A stretch of DNA of 64,000 nt from Hyphomicrobium sp. (GTDB lineage: Bacteria > Pseudomonadota > Alphaproteobacteria > Rhizobiales > Hyphomicrobiaceae). The notes below the pieces were generated by a model. The model saw only the letters and a program-made list of their open reading frames with translations. It was not told the DNA's origin and ran no database searches. Shown here one piece after another: positions 8,657 to 17,757 of the stretch. The position numbers and the translations under genes are program-made. The stretch is taken from the NCBI RefSeq assembly GCF_003987855.1, contig NZ_RXIZ01000015.1, positions 256,778 to 320,777 on the forward strand, read 5' to 3'. Every line of letters begins with the position of its first letter. Within the stretch, counting starts at the first letter, position 1.

Positions 8657-9754
8657 ATGATCCCCTTCGTAGACCTGAAGACGCAGTACCATTCCATTAA
8701 ACCCGAGATCATGTCGGCGATCGAGGGTGTGCTCGAAAGCTGCCAATTCACGCTTGGCAAGGAAGTGGCGGCGCTGGAGAACGAATTCGCCGCCTTCTCC
8801 GGAAATACGATCGGATTGGGCGTGAATAGCGGTACGAGCGCCCTTCATCTGGCGCTGCTGGCTGCGGGTGTCGGCCCCGGCGATGAGGTCATCACCGTTC
8901 CTTTCACGTTCGTGGCCACCGTCTCGGCGATCCACTATGCCGGCGCCAAAACCGTGTTCGTTGACATCGATCCCAAGACCTACACGATGTCAGCCGAAGG
9001 CTTGGAAGCAGCGATTACGCCGCGAACCAAAGCTATCATTCCGGTTCATCTTTACGGTCAGCCGGCCGATATGGATCCGATCAACGCCATTGCGAAGAAG
9101 CATGGCCTTGTCGTCATTGAAGATGCAGCGCAGGCGCATGGTGCCGAATACAACGGCCGCCGCGTCGGTAGCCTTGGCGATCTTGCCTGCTTCAGCTTCT
9201 ATCCGGGCAAGAACCTCGGCGCCTATGGCGAAGCTGGAATGGTTGTCACGGGGAACGCCGATTACGCGCGCACCGTTCGGATGCTGCGCGACTGGGGTGC
9301 CGAAAAGAAGTACCAGCACGAGCTCAAAGGCTTCAACTACCGGATGGAGGGCATCCAAGGCGCCATCCTTAGGGTTAAGCTTCGTTACCTCGAAGGTTGG
9401 ACGGAAAACCGCCGTACGGCAGCGGCTCGCTATCGCGACCTGCTTCAAGGCAGCGCCTATACCGCCCCGCACGAGCGCAACGACGCCCGCCACGTCTATC
9501 ACGTGTATGCGATCCGCTCGAAAAAGCGCGCTGCTCTGCAAAGTTGGATGGAGTCGAAGGGCGTGCAGACGGGGATTCATTATCCGACGCCGGTCCATCT
9601 TCTGCCCGCGTTCCAGGACCTTGGCTATTCCGCAGGCCAGTTCCCGCATTCGGAAGCGGCTGCGGCGGAAGTATTATCCTTGCCTATGTATCCGGAATTG
9701 ACTGCCGAAGCTCAGCAAAAAGTCGTTGAGGCATTGCTCGCATTCCAGGAATAA
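8657..9754 (+). CDS. DegT/DnrJ/EryC1/StrS aminotransferase (WlbC/WbpE-like)
   Basis: A 365-residue PLP-dependent sugar aminotransferase. The N terminus [11 protein letters not shown] is typical of the family. The PLP-binding aspartate is in [11 protein letters not shown] (D156) and the Schiff-base lysine is in [15 protein letters not shown] (K185). The family makes 3-amino or 4-amino nucleotide sugars from keto-sugars with glutamate as donor. [10 protein letters not shown] is most like the 3-amino branch (WbpE, FdtB, QdtB). It starts 6 bp after the dehydrogenase, so the two are probably co-translated. The product is probably UDP-3-amino-sugar, to be acetylated by the enzyme at 7116 (inference). 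Confidence 0.88.
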   Translation: MIPFVDLKTQYHSIKPEIMSAIEGVLESCQFTLGKEVAALENEFAAFSGNTIGLGVNSGTSALHLALLAAGVGPGDEVITVPFTFVATVSAIHYAGAKTVFVDIDPKTYTMSAEGLEAAITPRTKAIIPVHLYGQPADMDPINAIAKKHGLVVIEDAAQAHGAEYNGRRVGSLGDLACFSFYPGKNLGAYGEAGMVVTGNADYARTVRMLRDWGAEKKYQHELKGFNYRMEGIQGAILRVKLRYLEGWTENRRTAAARYRDLLQGSAYTAPHERNDARHVYHVYAIRSKKRAALQSWMESKGVQTGIHYPTPVHLLPAFQDLGYSAGQFPHSEAAAAEVLSLPMYPELTAEAQQKVVEALLAFQE

Positions 9755-9788
9755 TAAGGGCGCAATAGGCGGGGACGGAGAGACAGTT

Positions 9789-10760
9789 ATGTTGATCGAT
9801 GGCGCGAATATTTTGGTGACCGGTGGATGCGGGCTTGTCGGCTCGACCACGATCGACCTTCTTCTGCAAGATCACAAGCCGGGCAAGATCGTCATTCTTG
9901 ACAACCTTGATCGCGGGACGATCGGCAACGTTGAGAATGCGCTGCGCGATCCACGCGTCGAATTGGTCAAAGGCGACATCCGCGATGTTGCTACGGTCAA
10001 TCGTGTGACCGAGGGTATGGACGCAGTCATTCACATGGCGACGCTGCGCATTACCGCCTGTGCAGAGCAGCCACGCGCGGCGCTCGAGGTGATGTGCGAT
10101 GGATCGTTCAACGTGCTCGAAGCGGCGCAAGCCAAGGGTGTGAAGAAGTTTGTTACGGCGTCGTCCGCGTCGATCTACGGTTTGGCTGACATCTTCCCCA
10201 CCAAGGAAGACCATCATCCCTATAACAACCGCACCTGGTATGGCGCGAGCAAGATCATGCTCGAGGGCCTGCTGCGCTCCTTCAACGACATGTACGGCCT
10301 GCCGTACGTTGCCCTGCGCTACTTCAATGTCTATGGCCCGCGCATGGATATCTACGGGAAATACACTGAAGTCCTGATCCGTTGGATGGAACGCATCGAG
10401 GCCGGACAGCCTCCGTTGATCTTCGGCGACGGCCTGCAGACGATGGACTTCATCTATATCGACGATGTCGCCCGCAGCAACATTCTCGCTTTGCAGTCGG
10501 ACAAGTCCGATAACGTCTACAACGTCGCGAGTGGCGTCGAGACCTCGCTGAACGATTTGGCCTATGCGCTCCTTCGCGTCATGGGTTCAACCATGAAGCC
10601 CGAATACGGCCCTGAACGGAAGGTCAACCCGGTTTCGCGTCGGCTCGCCGACACGACGGCGGCTGAAAAGGACCTTGGCTTCCGTGCCGAAGTCGATCTC
10701 GATGAAGGACTTCGCCGCCTCGTTCATTGGTGGCAGATGAAGCGTAAGAGCGCAGCATGA
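9789..10760 (+). CDS. NAD-dependent sugar epimerase/dehydratase (extended SDR)
   Basis: A 323-residue extended short-chain dehydrogenase. The NAD motif is TGGCGLVG (residues 11-18), the catalytic serine lies in ASSASIYG, and the YxxxK pair is YGASK (Y151, K155). RYFNVYGPRM and the C-terminal Rxx..D pattern fit UDP-glucose 4-epimerase or UDP-GlcNAc epimerase relatives. I chose the ATG at 9789 because GGAGAGA lies just upstream and the NAD motif follows directly; the frame stays open further upstream but into the preceding gene. The stop overlaps the next start (ATGA), so the aminotransferase at 10757 is coupled. The exact nucleotide sugar cannot be told from the sequence. Confidence 0.87.
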   Translation: MLIDGANILVTGGCGLVGSTTIDLLLQDHKPGKIVILDNLDRGTIGNVENALRDPRVELVKGDIRDVATVNRVTEGMDAVIHMATLRITACAEQPRAALEVMCDGSFNVLEAAQAKGVKKFVTASSASIYGLADIFPTKEDHHPYNNRTWYGASKIMLEGLLRSFNDMYGLPYVALRYFNVYGPRMDIYGKYTEVLIRWMERIEAGQPPLIFGDGLQTMDFIYIDDVARSNILALQSDKSDNVYNVASGVETSLNDLAYALLRVMGSTMKPEYGPERKVNPVSRRLADTTAAEKDLGFRAEVDLDEGLRRLVHWWQMKRKSAA

Positions 10761-11899
10761 TCCCGATTATGCGGCCAGTGATGGATGAGCGGGAGGCGGA
10801 CGCCGTTCGCCGCGTCATCCTTAGCGGCTGGACGACCCAGGGCCCAGAGGTCGCAGCGTTCGAGAAGGAATTCGCGGCATTCGTCGGGGCGCCCTACGCT
10901 TGCGCGGTGTCGAGTTGCACGACGGCGCTTCACTTGGCGCTGCTCGCGCTCGATGTTCGCGAAGGCGACGAAGTCATCACGGTGAGTCACACTTTCATAG
11001 CGACGGCAAATGCCATTCGCTATTGCGGGGCAACGCCTGTCTTCATCGACATCGAGGAGGGAGGGTTCAACATCGACCCCGAACTCATCGAAAGTGCGAT
11101 CACTTCGAAGACGCGGGCTATTCTATGCGTCCATCAGATCGGCATGCCGTGTAATCTCGAGAAGATTATTGCGGTTGCCGCCGAGCACGGACTGCCGGTC
11201 ATCGAAGATGCGGCCTGTGGCATCGGCAGCGAAATCAATTGGAAGGGAAATTGGGAGCGCATCGGCGCGCCGCACGGCGACATCGCATGCTTCTCTTTTC
11301 ATCCGCGCAAGATCATGAACACTGGCGACGGTGGCATGCTAACGACCGCCAACCCCGAATGGGACGCGAAATTTCGTTTGCTTCGCCAACACGGCATGAG
11401 CGTGCCGGACACGGTCCGGCACGGCGCCGCCAAAGTCATCTTCGAAAGTTACCCGATCGTCGGATACAACTACCGCATGACCGACATCCAGGCAGCGATC
11501 GGACGCGAGCAGCTGAAGCGCGTACCCGAGGTTGTCGCGAGGCGGCGCAAAATCGCTGACCGTTACACGGCTCTTCTCGCAGGCAACGCCGGTATTGAGG
11601 CGCCCACCGAACCCTCTTACGCGCGCAGCAATTGGCAGAGCTATTGCGTGCGGCTTCCCAACAACGTCGATCAAAAAGCGGTGATGCAAGCCATGCTGGA
11701 CGCCGGGATCGCCACGCGTCGCGGCATCATGTGCGCGCATCGCGAGGCGCCCTACGGTGGCAAGTCGGACGCAACGCTCGCCAGATCGGAATCTGCCCAG
11801 GACGAATGCATCATCCTGCCGCTTTACGCTCAGATGACCTCCGACGAACAGGACACCGTGGTCGAAACACTGAAGCAATCTTGCCTCGTGAACGCATGA
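10757..11899 (+). CDS. DegT/DnrJ aminotransferase (perosamine/LegC-like)
   Basis: A 380-residue PLP aminotransferase, the second in this cassette and clearly different from the first. The PLP aspartate is in VIEDAACGIGS (D151) and the lysine in SFHPRKIMNTGDGG (K185). SFHPRK followed by TGDGG is typical of enzymes that aminate 4-keto sugars, such as perosamine or legionaminic precursors. It overlaps the epimerase by four bases (ATGA), which suggests that the epimerase or dehydratase product is its substrate. A second amino group or a second amino sugar in the repeat unit is therefore likely (inference). Confidence 0.87.
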   Translation: MIPIMRPVMDEREADAVRRVILSGWTTQGPEVAAFEKEFAAFVGAPYACAVSSCTTALHLALLALDVREGDEVITVSHTFIATANAIRYCGATPVFIDIEEGGFNIDPELIESAITSKTRAILCVHQIGMPCNLEKIIAVAAEHGLPVIEDAACGIGSEINWKGNWERIGAPHGDIACFSFHPRKIMNTGDGGMLTTANPEWDAKFRLLRQHGMSVPDTVRHGAAKVIFESYPIVGYNYRMTDIQAAIGREQLKRVPEVVARRRKIADRYTALLAGNAGIEAPTEPSYARSNWQSYCVRLPNNVDQKAVMQAMLDAGIATRRGIMCAHREAPYGGKSDATLARSESAQDECIILPLYAQMTSDEQDTVVETLKQSCLVNA

Positions 11900-11979
11900 G
11901 CCCGGCGCTCGACCAAGTTGAATCATCTATTCAGCTTGAGCGCTTTAGCGAGGCATTGGCTGCCCAACAATACGAGTAG
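11896..11979 (+). CDS. Possible 27-residue coupling ORF
   Basis: A very short frame starts at an ATGA overlap with the end of the aminotransferase and encodes MSPALDQVESSIQLERFSEA and seven more residues. Its stop (TAG at 11977-11979) is immediately followed by GGAGG, which together form the ribosome binding site of the glycosyltransferase at 11992. It may only keep ribosomes on the message up to that start. The sequence is acidic and shows no known family; it may not be a functional peptide. Confidence 0.3.
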   Translation: MSPALDQVESSIQLERFSEALAAQQYE

Positions 11980-11991
11980 GAGGGCGCTCTC

Positions 11992-13614
11992 ATGCAACTT
12001 CTGACGCCTCAGGAACAGAATCCAATTCTGGTGAGCTACGACGAATATGACGCGCATGTTCGTCACGCCGAAAAGCTATTCAGCGAAGGGCGTCTCGCGG
12101 CTGCATCGTTGACTGCCGCGGTTGCCGCCAGCATCGCGGCGCATCGCCATTGTGGAATTTTCGCCAGCCCGCGCATCGAGAGGATCTTGATAGGAATAGG
12201 CGACGCGCTTTCAGGCCGCGATCACGCTGAGATCCCGGTAAGCCGTACAAAGCCAATCAAATCCGTTCTCCACATCGCAACGGAACTGGCGCCGGTTGGT
12301 GGCCTCACGCGCATGATCAGCCGATGGGTGAATGCCGACAAGAGCCGGAAGAACTCACTGGTTTTGACACAGCATCGCGGTCCGATACCCGATCATACCA
12401 AGGAAGCGTTCGCCAGGAGTGGTGGCCGCATTTACGAACTCAACCATTCGCCTGGCGGGAAGCTCGAGTGGGCGCTTGAACTGCGCCGTCTTGCAAAGCA
12501 GTTCGACGCTGTCGTCCTTCATTTTCATTGTGAGGATGTGATCCCGCTTATCGCCTTCTCGGATCCAAAGGCGATGCCGCCGATTATTCTACTAAACCAT
12601 GCCGATCATCTTTTCTGGATCGGGCCTAGCATTAGCCAAGTCGTCATCAGCCTCCGCGAAGCGGCCGAAGACATCGCGATCAATCGGCGCGGAGTTGAGC
12701 CGCGGCGAAGCATCATAATGCCGACGATCGTCGATCCAACGGTTAGGGAAAAAACACGGGCTGAAGCCAAGCGCGCGCTTGGGATTGATCCAGACTGCGT
12801 GCTTATTCTCTCCGTTGCGCGCGGCGTCAAATACCGGAGCATCAACGGCATCACGTTTGCCGATCGGCATGCCAAGGTGCTCGCGGAAAACCCTAGGGCC
12901 AAGCTTTTGGTCATTGGTGTCGGCAATCCCGCGGATTGGGAGCCAGTAAAACGCGCCTATCCGGGTCAGCTGGAAACGCTTCCCGAGATCGAGTTGCCGA
13001 AAGCTTATTTCGAAGCCGCCGACATCTACGTCGACTCTTACCCGTTCGTTTCCTCGACGTCGATGATGGAGGCAGCCGGTTACGGTCTCCCGCTGCTGAC
13101 AATATTTGATGCCCCGAGGGAAGCGCGAATATTCGGCATCAATCACGTTGGTCTCGATGGGACATCAATCGTAGCAACATCGCAAGCGGACTACGAAGAG
13201 AAGCTCTCGCGTTTGATACGTGACGAGCCCTATCGCCGGAGCGTAGCTGAAGCGTCCCACGAAGCGGTTGTCAGCCAGCACACACCGCCAGGTTGGCTCG
13301 CATTCCTGGAGCGCGTTTATGACCGGGTTCGCGATTTGCCACCGCCGGATCCGCGCACGTTCACCGAGCGGCAAGATCTCGAAACGCCATATCTGGGCGA
13401 GCCGGACCGTCGCCATCATAGCATCGTCGGCTCCAGCTTAAGCACCGATGCCATCACGCGGAGCTTCATGGGTATGGTGCCGGCGCGCGATCGCTACGCA
13501 GTATGGCGCAAGCTCAATGCCAACGGCTATTTCAAGGGCAAGAAGGCATTCCACAAATACGGGCCGCTACTGCTTCCCGAATGGTTGAAGCGCTCCATAC
13601 TCGATAGAAGATAA
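11992..13614 (+). CDS. Glycosyltransferase, GT4-like, with N-terminal extension
   Basis: A 540-residue GT-B fold protein. A roughly 85-residue, alanine-rich, mostly helical N-terminal part precedes the glycosyltransferase core. The core begins at SVLHIATELAPVGGLTRMI, a typical GT4 start with GG. The second Rossmann domain starts near ILSVARGVKYR, and the donor-site region is the segment SYPFVSSTSMMEAAGYGLPLLT, where the glutamate before AAGYGLP is the family's conserved acid. The C-terminal 100 residues are extra. A strong AGGAGG before the ATG supports the start. It follows the sugar cassette on the same strand and probably transfers one of the modified sugars. Acceptor and linkage are unknown. 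Confidence 0.8.
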   Translation: MQLLTPQEQNPILVSYDEYDAHVRHAEKLFSEGRLAAASLTAAVAASIAAHRHCGIFASPRIERILIGIGDALSGRDHAEIPVSRTKPIKSVLHIATELAPVGGLTRMISRWVNADKSRKNSLVLTQHRGPIPDHTKEAFARSGGRIYELNHSPGGKLEWALELRRLAKQFDAVVLHFHCEDVIPLIAFSDPKAMPPIILLNHADHLFWIGPSISQVVISLREAAEDIAINRRGVEPRRSIIMPTIVDPTVREKTRAEAKRALGIDPDCVLILSVARGVKYRSINGITFADRHAKVLAENPRAKLLVIGVGNPADWEPVKRAYPGQLETLPEIELPKAYFEAADIYVDSYPFVSSTSMMEAAGYGLPLLTIFDAPREARIFGINHVGLDGTSIVATSQADYEEKLSRLIRDEPYRRSVAEASHEAVVSQHTPPGWLAFLERVYDRVRDLPPPDPRTFTERQDLETPYLGEPDRRHHSIVGSSLSTDAITRSFMGMVPARDRYAVWRKLNANGYFKGKKAFHKYGPLLLPEWLKRSILDRR

Positions 13615-13717
13615 AACGCGGAGCAACGTCCATCTGCAGCTTGCGCGTTTCAGGAGCTCGCAGGCGTTGTTGCGTTGGCAGTCTCACGCGGGACATCAAC
13701 GCGGATGCCTCACGAAT

Positions 13718-14701
13718 TTAGCTGTTGTTCTTTTCGGCAGCCGAGGCGCGCGAGCCGAGAAGACTCGTCAAGGCTGCATCACGCAAATCCGACGATCGGA
13801 TGAAGCGTGACAACGCCACATGGGGCAAGGTTCGAAAAGCTCCCATGACTGCGTAGCGGGCACTTTCGTAGTCGCCGGCCTTGGAACGTTGTACCGCATT
13901 GGTGCAGAAGTAATCGAAGTACTGCCACACGGCGGCGGCATGCGCGCGATAGGCTCCGCGAATACCAAGACGATGGAACGGCGGCGTGCGAGGTAAAAGC
14001 ACGTGACGGCGAAAAATGCGCTTGGTGTATTTTTGTCGAAGGAGCTGGAGACGATCGAACGTGCCGGGCGGTCTTTGTCGAAACAGGACGCACGGCGTAG
14101 GTATGAAGCCAACGCGACCGTTGCGGGCTATTCTTAATTGCCAATCCCAATCCGAGTCGCCAATGAGCGTCTCATCCATTAGGCCATACTTGGATATCGA
14201 ATTGCCCCGAAAGACGCTTCCGCCAACCTGAGGAAAATAGCCTCTCAGCATCATATGGAACACATCACCGTCTGATGGCAAAGAGCTGGGCCAAGGTTCG
14301 CCAACGGCGCGTCGCTCGGTATCCGTGCTGACGATCTGTCCGAAAGCGGCCTCGTAATCGGGATGCGCGTCGAGAAAGGCGATATGGGGTCGGATGTGTT
14401 CAGGCAGCCAAAGATCGTCATCGTCGAGAAAAGCGACGAACTCGCCGGTCACGTGCCGCATCGCTAGGTTTCGCGCCGCGGCGCAGCCGTTCTTGTCCGT
14501 CTTCCAGTGCGAAGCGCCGAACTCGGCGGCAACCGCGGCTGTTTCCGGCGTCGAACCATTATCGCCGATTAGAATCTCGAACGTGAGATCCGGACCCTCC
14601 AGCGCGCGAATGCTTTGCAACGCTTCACGCAATAGCGCGGGCCGGTCACGCGTGCCGATAATTACCGAGACAGTGCGAGTCGCAGAATTCGTCATACCCA
14701 T
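13718..14701 (-). CDS. Glycosyltransferase family 2
   Basis: A 327-residue GT-A protein. It opens with VSVIIGTRDRPALLREAL, has the second strand EILIGDNGS, and carries the metal site FLDDDDLW. SDWDWQLRIARNG is the expected acceptor-side motif. The start overlaps the end of the deacetylase gene: either ATG at 14701 or the in-frame ATG at 14695, the latter giving a classic ATGA overlap. The two genes therefore form an operon read leftward. No membrane helix is obvious. It likely works in repeat-unit assembly, but the sugar is unknown. Confidence 0.87.
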   Translation of the reverse strand: MGMTNSATRTVSVIIGTRDRPALLREALQSIRALEGPDLTFEILIGDNGSTPETAAVAAEFGASHWKTDKNGCAAARNLAMRHVTGEFVAFLDDDDLWLPEHIRPHIAFLDAHPDYEAAFGQIVSTDTERRAVGEPWPSSLPSDGDVFHMMLRGYFPQVGGSVFRGNSISKYGLMDETLIGDSDWDWQLRIARNGRVGFIPTPCVLFRQRPPGTFDRLQLLRQKYTKRIFRRHVLLPRTPPFHRLGIRGAYRAHAAAVWQYFDYFCTNAVQRSKAGDYESARYAVMGAFRTLPHVALSRFIRSSDLRDAALTSLLGSRASAAEKNNS

Positions 14702-15486
14702 TCCTCCCAGCTGTCGTAGGCGCCCGAAAGCAAGGCGCTGAAGATTCGAGGGCTATCGAAGTGGGTGACGAACGTCCGTGGAACCGTATCGGGCGGCCGC
14801 GTCTCCTCGGCCTGCGCATAAATGATTTCGTATCCGGCCTCGCGCGCAACCGCAGCTGCCGCGGCCGTCCAGTTCATCGACTGGCCCAGTGGAATAGCGA
14901 AGGAGATCGGCTCGAATCCGAGCCGCTGCGCAAACATTGCGCGTGACCCGGCAAGCTCTTCCGCCAAATATCGCTCGTCGAGCGTTCCGAAATCGGGATG
15001 CGTACTGGAATGGCTACCGATCTCGACGCCGTTGGCTCGCAACGTTTCCACGTCTCGCCAGGAAATGATCGGCGACTGTGCTGAATGTTCATCCGTCCAC
15101 TTGGTGACGACGAATAGGGTCCAGGGTATCTGATACTCCGCTAGAATGCGCGCAGCGTGTGTGAGGACGCTCTTCCTTCCGTCATCGAAGGTAATCGCCA
15201 GTTCTTTGTCCTGTCCGTGGCCGCGCGCGATCCGCTGCGGCTCGACGAAGCGATATCCTTTGGCAATCGCCAGCTCGATCTGGTCGCGGAATTGGCGCTC
15301 GCTGACGTCGTTCACGCCCATCTCGGGTTCGTCGATGGAATGATAGCAGAGAATTCGCCCGGTTAGCTTCTCACGCGACTTTCCAAACGTTGCCAATGCG
15401 TGGCGTTCCGCCCACATCCGAGCAGCGGCTACGTGCCGCCGCTCGATGCCCGCGGCTTTAACGAGTGTCTTAATCTGCTTTTGCAT
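14692..15486 (-). CDS. Polysaccharide deacetylase (CE4/NodB domain)
   Basis: A 264-residue protein with a NodB homology domain. The metal- and base-bearing motifs are ITFDDG (residues 98-103) and the zinc-binding HSSTH (H159, H163). RILCYHSID at residues 44-52 is the usual start of this subfamily. No signal peptide is evident, which would suit a cytoplasmic enzyme acting on a lipid-linked sugar or a poorly predicted export signal. I chose the ATG at 15486 (GAGGGA just before it) over an upstream in-frame TTG at 15540. It is followed by an overlapping GT2 gene. Removal of an N-acetyl group from a sugar in the polymer is the likely role. Confidence 0.85.
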   Translation of the reverse strand: MQKQIKTLVKAAGIERRHVAAARMWAERHALATFGKSREKLTGRILCYHSIDEPEMGVNDVSERQFRDQIELAIAKGYRFVEPQRIARGHGQDKELAITFDDGRKSVLTHAARILAEYQIPWTLFVVTKWTDEHSAQSPIISWRDVETLRANGVEIGSHSSTHPDFGTLDERYLAEELAGSRAMFAQRLGFEPISFAIPLGQSMNWTAAAAAVAREAGYEIIYAQAEETRPPDTVPRTFVTHFDSPRIFSALLSGAYDSWEEWV

Positions 15487-15682
15487 TCCCTCGGACCCAG
15501 GTCGTTCGCTACTGTGCGCTGTCAGGGGACTTCTATGCAAACAATGCGCCGGTCATCTAGAGGTACAGCGCCTTAATGAATAAGGATCGGACGGTTTGGC
15601 ATTCCCGCCGCATTACAGGTAGCTGTCCAATAGAATAGATGTCTGTGCCAGTGCTATTACAGTCTACGCCGAGCCGAGGTTA

Positions 15683-16762
15683 ATGTCGTCAGATCGGATT
15701 AAGGGCTTCGACGGGCTGCGGGCGATAGCATTCCTGCTGGTCTTCGTTAGCCACAAAATTCCGACTGGGGTTACGGATCGGCTGGGATCGGTGGCTGTAT
15801 GGCTCTTCTTTGTTCTCAGCGGCTTTTTGATAACCCGCATATTGGGCCGCCAGCGCGAGGGCATTGAAGCCGCAAAGATCTCCCAATTTGCTGCTTTGTC
15901 GAACTTCTATCGAGGCCGCATCCTGCGGATCTTTCCGCCCTACTATGCCCTCTTGGTTGTCCTCGCGATCTTGGCCGCCTGCGGATTTTACCACCCCGTA
16001 TCCTTGGGGATGCAACGCGCCGATTGGTTCTTCTATTCCAACATCTATATAGAGCGCCACGGATGGGAAGGTGATCTCGGTCACCTTTGGAGCTTGGCGG
16101 TCGAACAGCAATACTACGCGCTATTCGCTCCCATTGTGCTCTTCCTGCCAAGGCGATGGCTGCCCGGAATCTGCGCCGGGCTTCTCGCGGTTAGCGTTGG
16201 GGCCAACGGCTATTTTCTCGCCCAGGGGCGGCCGCAAACGACGTTCGACGTCAACTCCATCGTAAATATCGGATTGTTTGGTTTTGGGGGGTTGGCAGGA
16301 ATTTTTGCCGGCCGGCCTCTTCCAAGAGCGTTGTTGAATGCGCCAGCTCTCATCCTGGTTTTCGGATTGATCCTCTTATTTCCCATTCTGACGCCAAATC
16401 CGTTGTTCATCGAAACGTGCCGGCCCGCGGTTGGCCTTCTCGCAGCTTGTCTGCTCGTTCAGATTTCGCAGACTCAGAACGGAATGGTCGTGCGCGCGCT
16501 GGATTTCGCGCCGTTCCGTTTACTCGGCGTCATAAGCTATGCGGCCTACCTCTTTCACCCGGTCATCCATTCCGAAGCCATTCTGAACTTTTTTGGCTTC
16601 AACGGGCATGTCCACTTGCGCGGGTCCTTTGTGATGGACCTAGCCATCACGGTGATCTTGGCCTCGTTGTCGTGGATCCTGCTCGAGAGACCCTTGATCC
16701 AGTTCGGGCGAGCTCGCCGAACGCGGCGTTCAAATGACGCTACCTCGCTCCCAAAAAGCTGA
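15683..16762 (+). CDS. Acyltransferase family 3 (OafA type), second copy
   Basis: A 359-residue membrane acyltransferase. The opening IKGFDGLRAIAFLLVFVSHK carries the family histidine, followed by LFFVLSGFLITRIL, then RGRILRIFPPYY. The motif HLWSLAVEQQYY, including the E of the SLAVEQQFY signature, is well preserved. About ten hydrophobic helices follow. It is divergent from the deacetylase, with 196 bp between the two starts. It differs in length and detail from the copy at 2011, so the two may acylate different sugars or positions. A carrier or substrate cannot be named. Confidence 0.87.
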   Translation: MSSDRIKGFDGLRAIAFLLVFVSHKIPTGVTDRLGSVAVWLFFVLSGFLITRILGRQREGIEAAKISQFAALSNFYRGRILRIFPPYYALLVVLAILAACGFYHPVSLGMQRADWFFYSNIYIERHGWEGDLGHLWSLAVEQQYYALFAPIVLFLPRRWLPGICAGLLAVSVGANGYFLAQGRPQTTFDVNSIVNIGLFGFGGLAGIFAGRPLPRALLNAPALILVFGLILLFPILTPNPLFIETCRPAVGLLAACLLVQISQTQNGMVVRALDFAPFRLLGVISYAAYLFHPVIHSEAILNFFGFNGHVHLRGSFVMDLAITVILASLSWILLERPLIQFGRARRTRRSNDATSLPKS

Positions 16763-16858
16763 TCGACCACCGATAGGGCTCATTCGTTGGCGGTAACTGC
16801 CACCGAGTTCCAGACCCATTTTACATCTTTTGGTTCGCTTGGCTTTTGCAGAGCAATA

Positions 16859-16871
16859 TTTGATGATCAAA
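16859..16871. promoter_or_regulatory. 13-bp palindrome TTTGATGATCAAA upstream of the sugar transferase
   Basis: A perfect palindrome around one central G lies about 60 bp before the ATG of the ExoY-like gene. It looks like an operator. The spacing between the TTGAT and ATCAA halves is one base, not the four of an FNR site, so FNR/FixK is not supported. Confidence 0.35.
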
Positions 16872-16931
16872 CTGAGCCATAGGTCCGTACATTGTTAAGA
16901 TATCTGTATGTTTTGCGGGGGTAGAGTCTGA

Positions 16932-17741
16932 ATGTCCGTCATTTCGCCTCGCGACTTTTCCGCGGTTGCGCGCTCGAAGGGCGGTAGTGAGGCTGGGGTT
17001 CTGCCCCCCTCCCTGTTGGTTCCCTCCAAGGTTTATGCCGCGATCTCGGGAGATGCGGCGGACGCGGGTCAGGGCTTTCCCCAACGTCGCGTCCGGTGGG
17101 GGCGCCGGAGTTCTGCGGTTGGCCACCCTGTCGGCGGCCCGGCGAAGCGCGTTTTCGATATTGCCGTTGCCTCGGTCGCATTGGTGCTGCTGTCGCCTCT
17201 GCTCCTAGTCATCGCGAGCGCGATCAAACTGCTCACCGGCGGCGACGTGATATACCGTCATCGCCGTGTTGGGATGAATGGGCGCCTATTCAACTGCCTC
17301 AAGTTCCGCACGATGGTGCCGAATGGTGATGAGGTTCTTAGGTGGCACATCCAAAATGATCCGGCTGCGGCCGAGGAGTGGCGGATGACCCGCAAACTCG
17401 CCAACGATCCGCGCGTAACGCCGCTTGGCTATCTTCTTCGGAAGACCAGCCTCGATGAGCTGCCCCAGCTCTTTAATATCCTTCGCGGCGACATGAGCTG
17501 CGTTGGACCTCGCCCGATCGTCGCCGACGAACTGCACTTCTACGGTGAAAACGCCTCCTATTATATGAAAGCGCGGCCTGGCATTACCGGCCTTTGGCAG
17601 GTTAGCGGACGTAGCCTCCTCAGCTATCAGGAACGGGTGCAGTATGACGTTCGCTATGTTCGCGAATGGTCATTGCGCGCCGACATGGCAATTCTGGTAC
17701 GCACGATCCCGGCGGTCCTCAAAACCGACCAAGCCGCTTAA
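16932..17741 (+). CDS. Undecaprenyl-phosphate sugar phosphotransferase (ExoY-like)
   Basis: A 269-residue bacterial sugar transferase, the enzyme that puts the first sugar-phosphate on undecaprenyl phosphate. One membrane segment starts at KRVFDIAVASVALVLLSPLL (around residue 74). The family motifs follow in order: FNCLKFRTM, LRKTSLDELPQLFNIL, RGDMSCVGPRP, and ARPGITGLWQVSGRS. It is the short, ExoY-like form rather than the long WcaJ form, with an extra N-terminal stretch of about 65 polar residues compared with ExoY. A G-run (GGGGG) precedes the ATG at a workable distance. This should be the committed first step of the polymer made here. Confidence 0.9.
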   Translation: MSVISPRDFSAVARSKGGSEAGVLPPSLLVPSKVYAAISGDAADAGQGFPQRRVRWGRRSSAVGHPVGGPAKRVFDIAVASVALVLLSPLLLVIASAIKLLTGGDVIYRHRRVGMNGRLFNCLKFRTMVPNGDEVLRWHIQNDPAAAEEWRMTRKLANDPRVTPLGYLLRKTSLDELPQLFNILRGDMSCVGPRPIVADELHFYGENASYYMKARPGITGLWQVSGRSLLSYQERVQYDVRYVREWSLRADMAILVRTIPAVLKTDQAA

Positions 17742-17757
17742 GCTGGCTCTTTTTATT
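17733..17757 (+). terminator. Probable terminator after the sugar transferase
   Basis: AGCCGC / GC-T-GGCT can pair around a TTAA loop that includes the stop codon, and the stem runs into CTTTTTATT. It is short and has a bulged base, so the call is tentative. Confidence 0.45.

Noticed and set aside
16859-16871. FNR/FixK site before the ExoY-like gene
   Set aside because: The two half sites are separated by one base instead of four.
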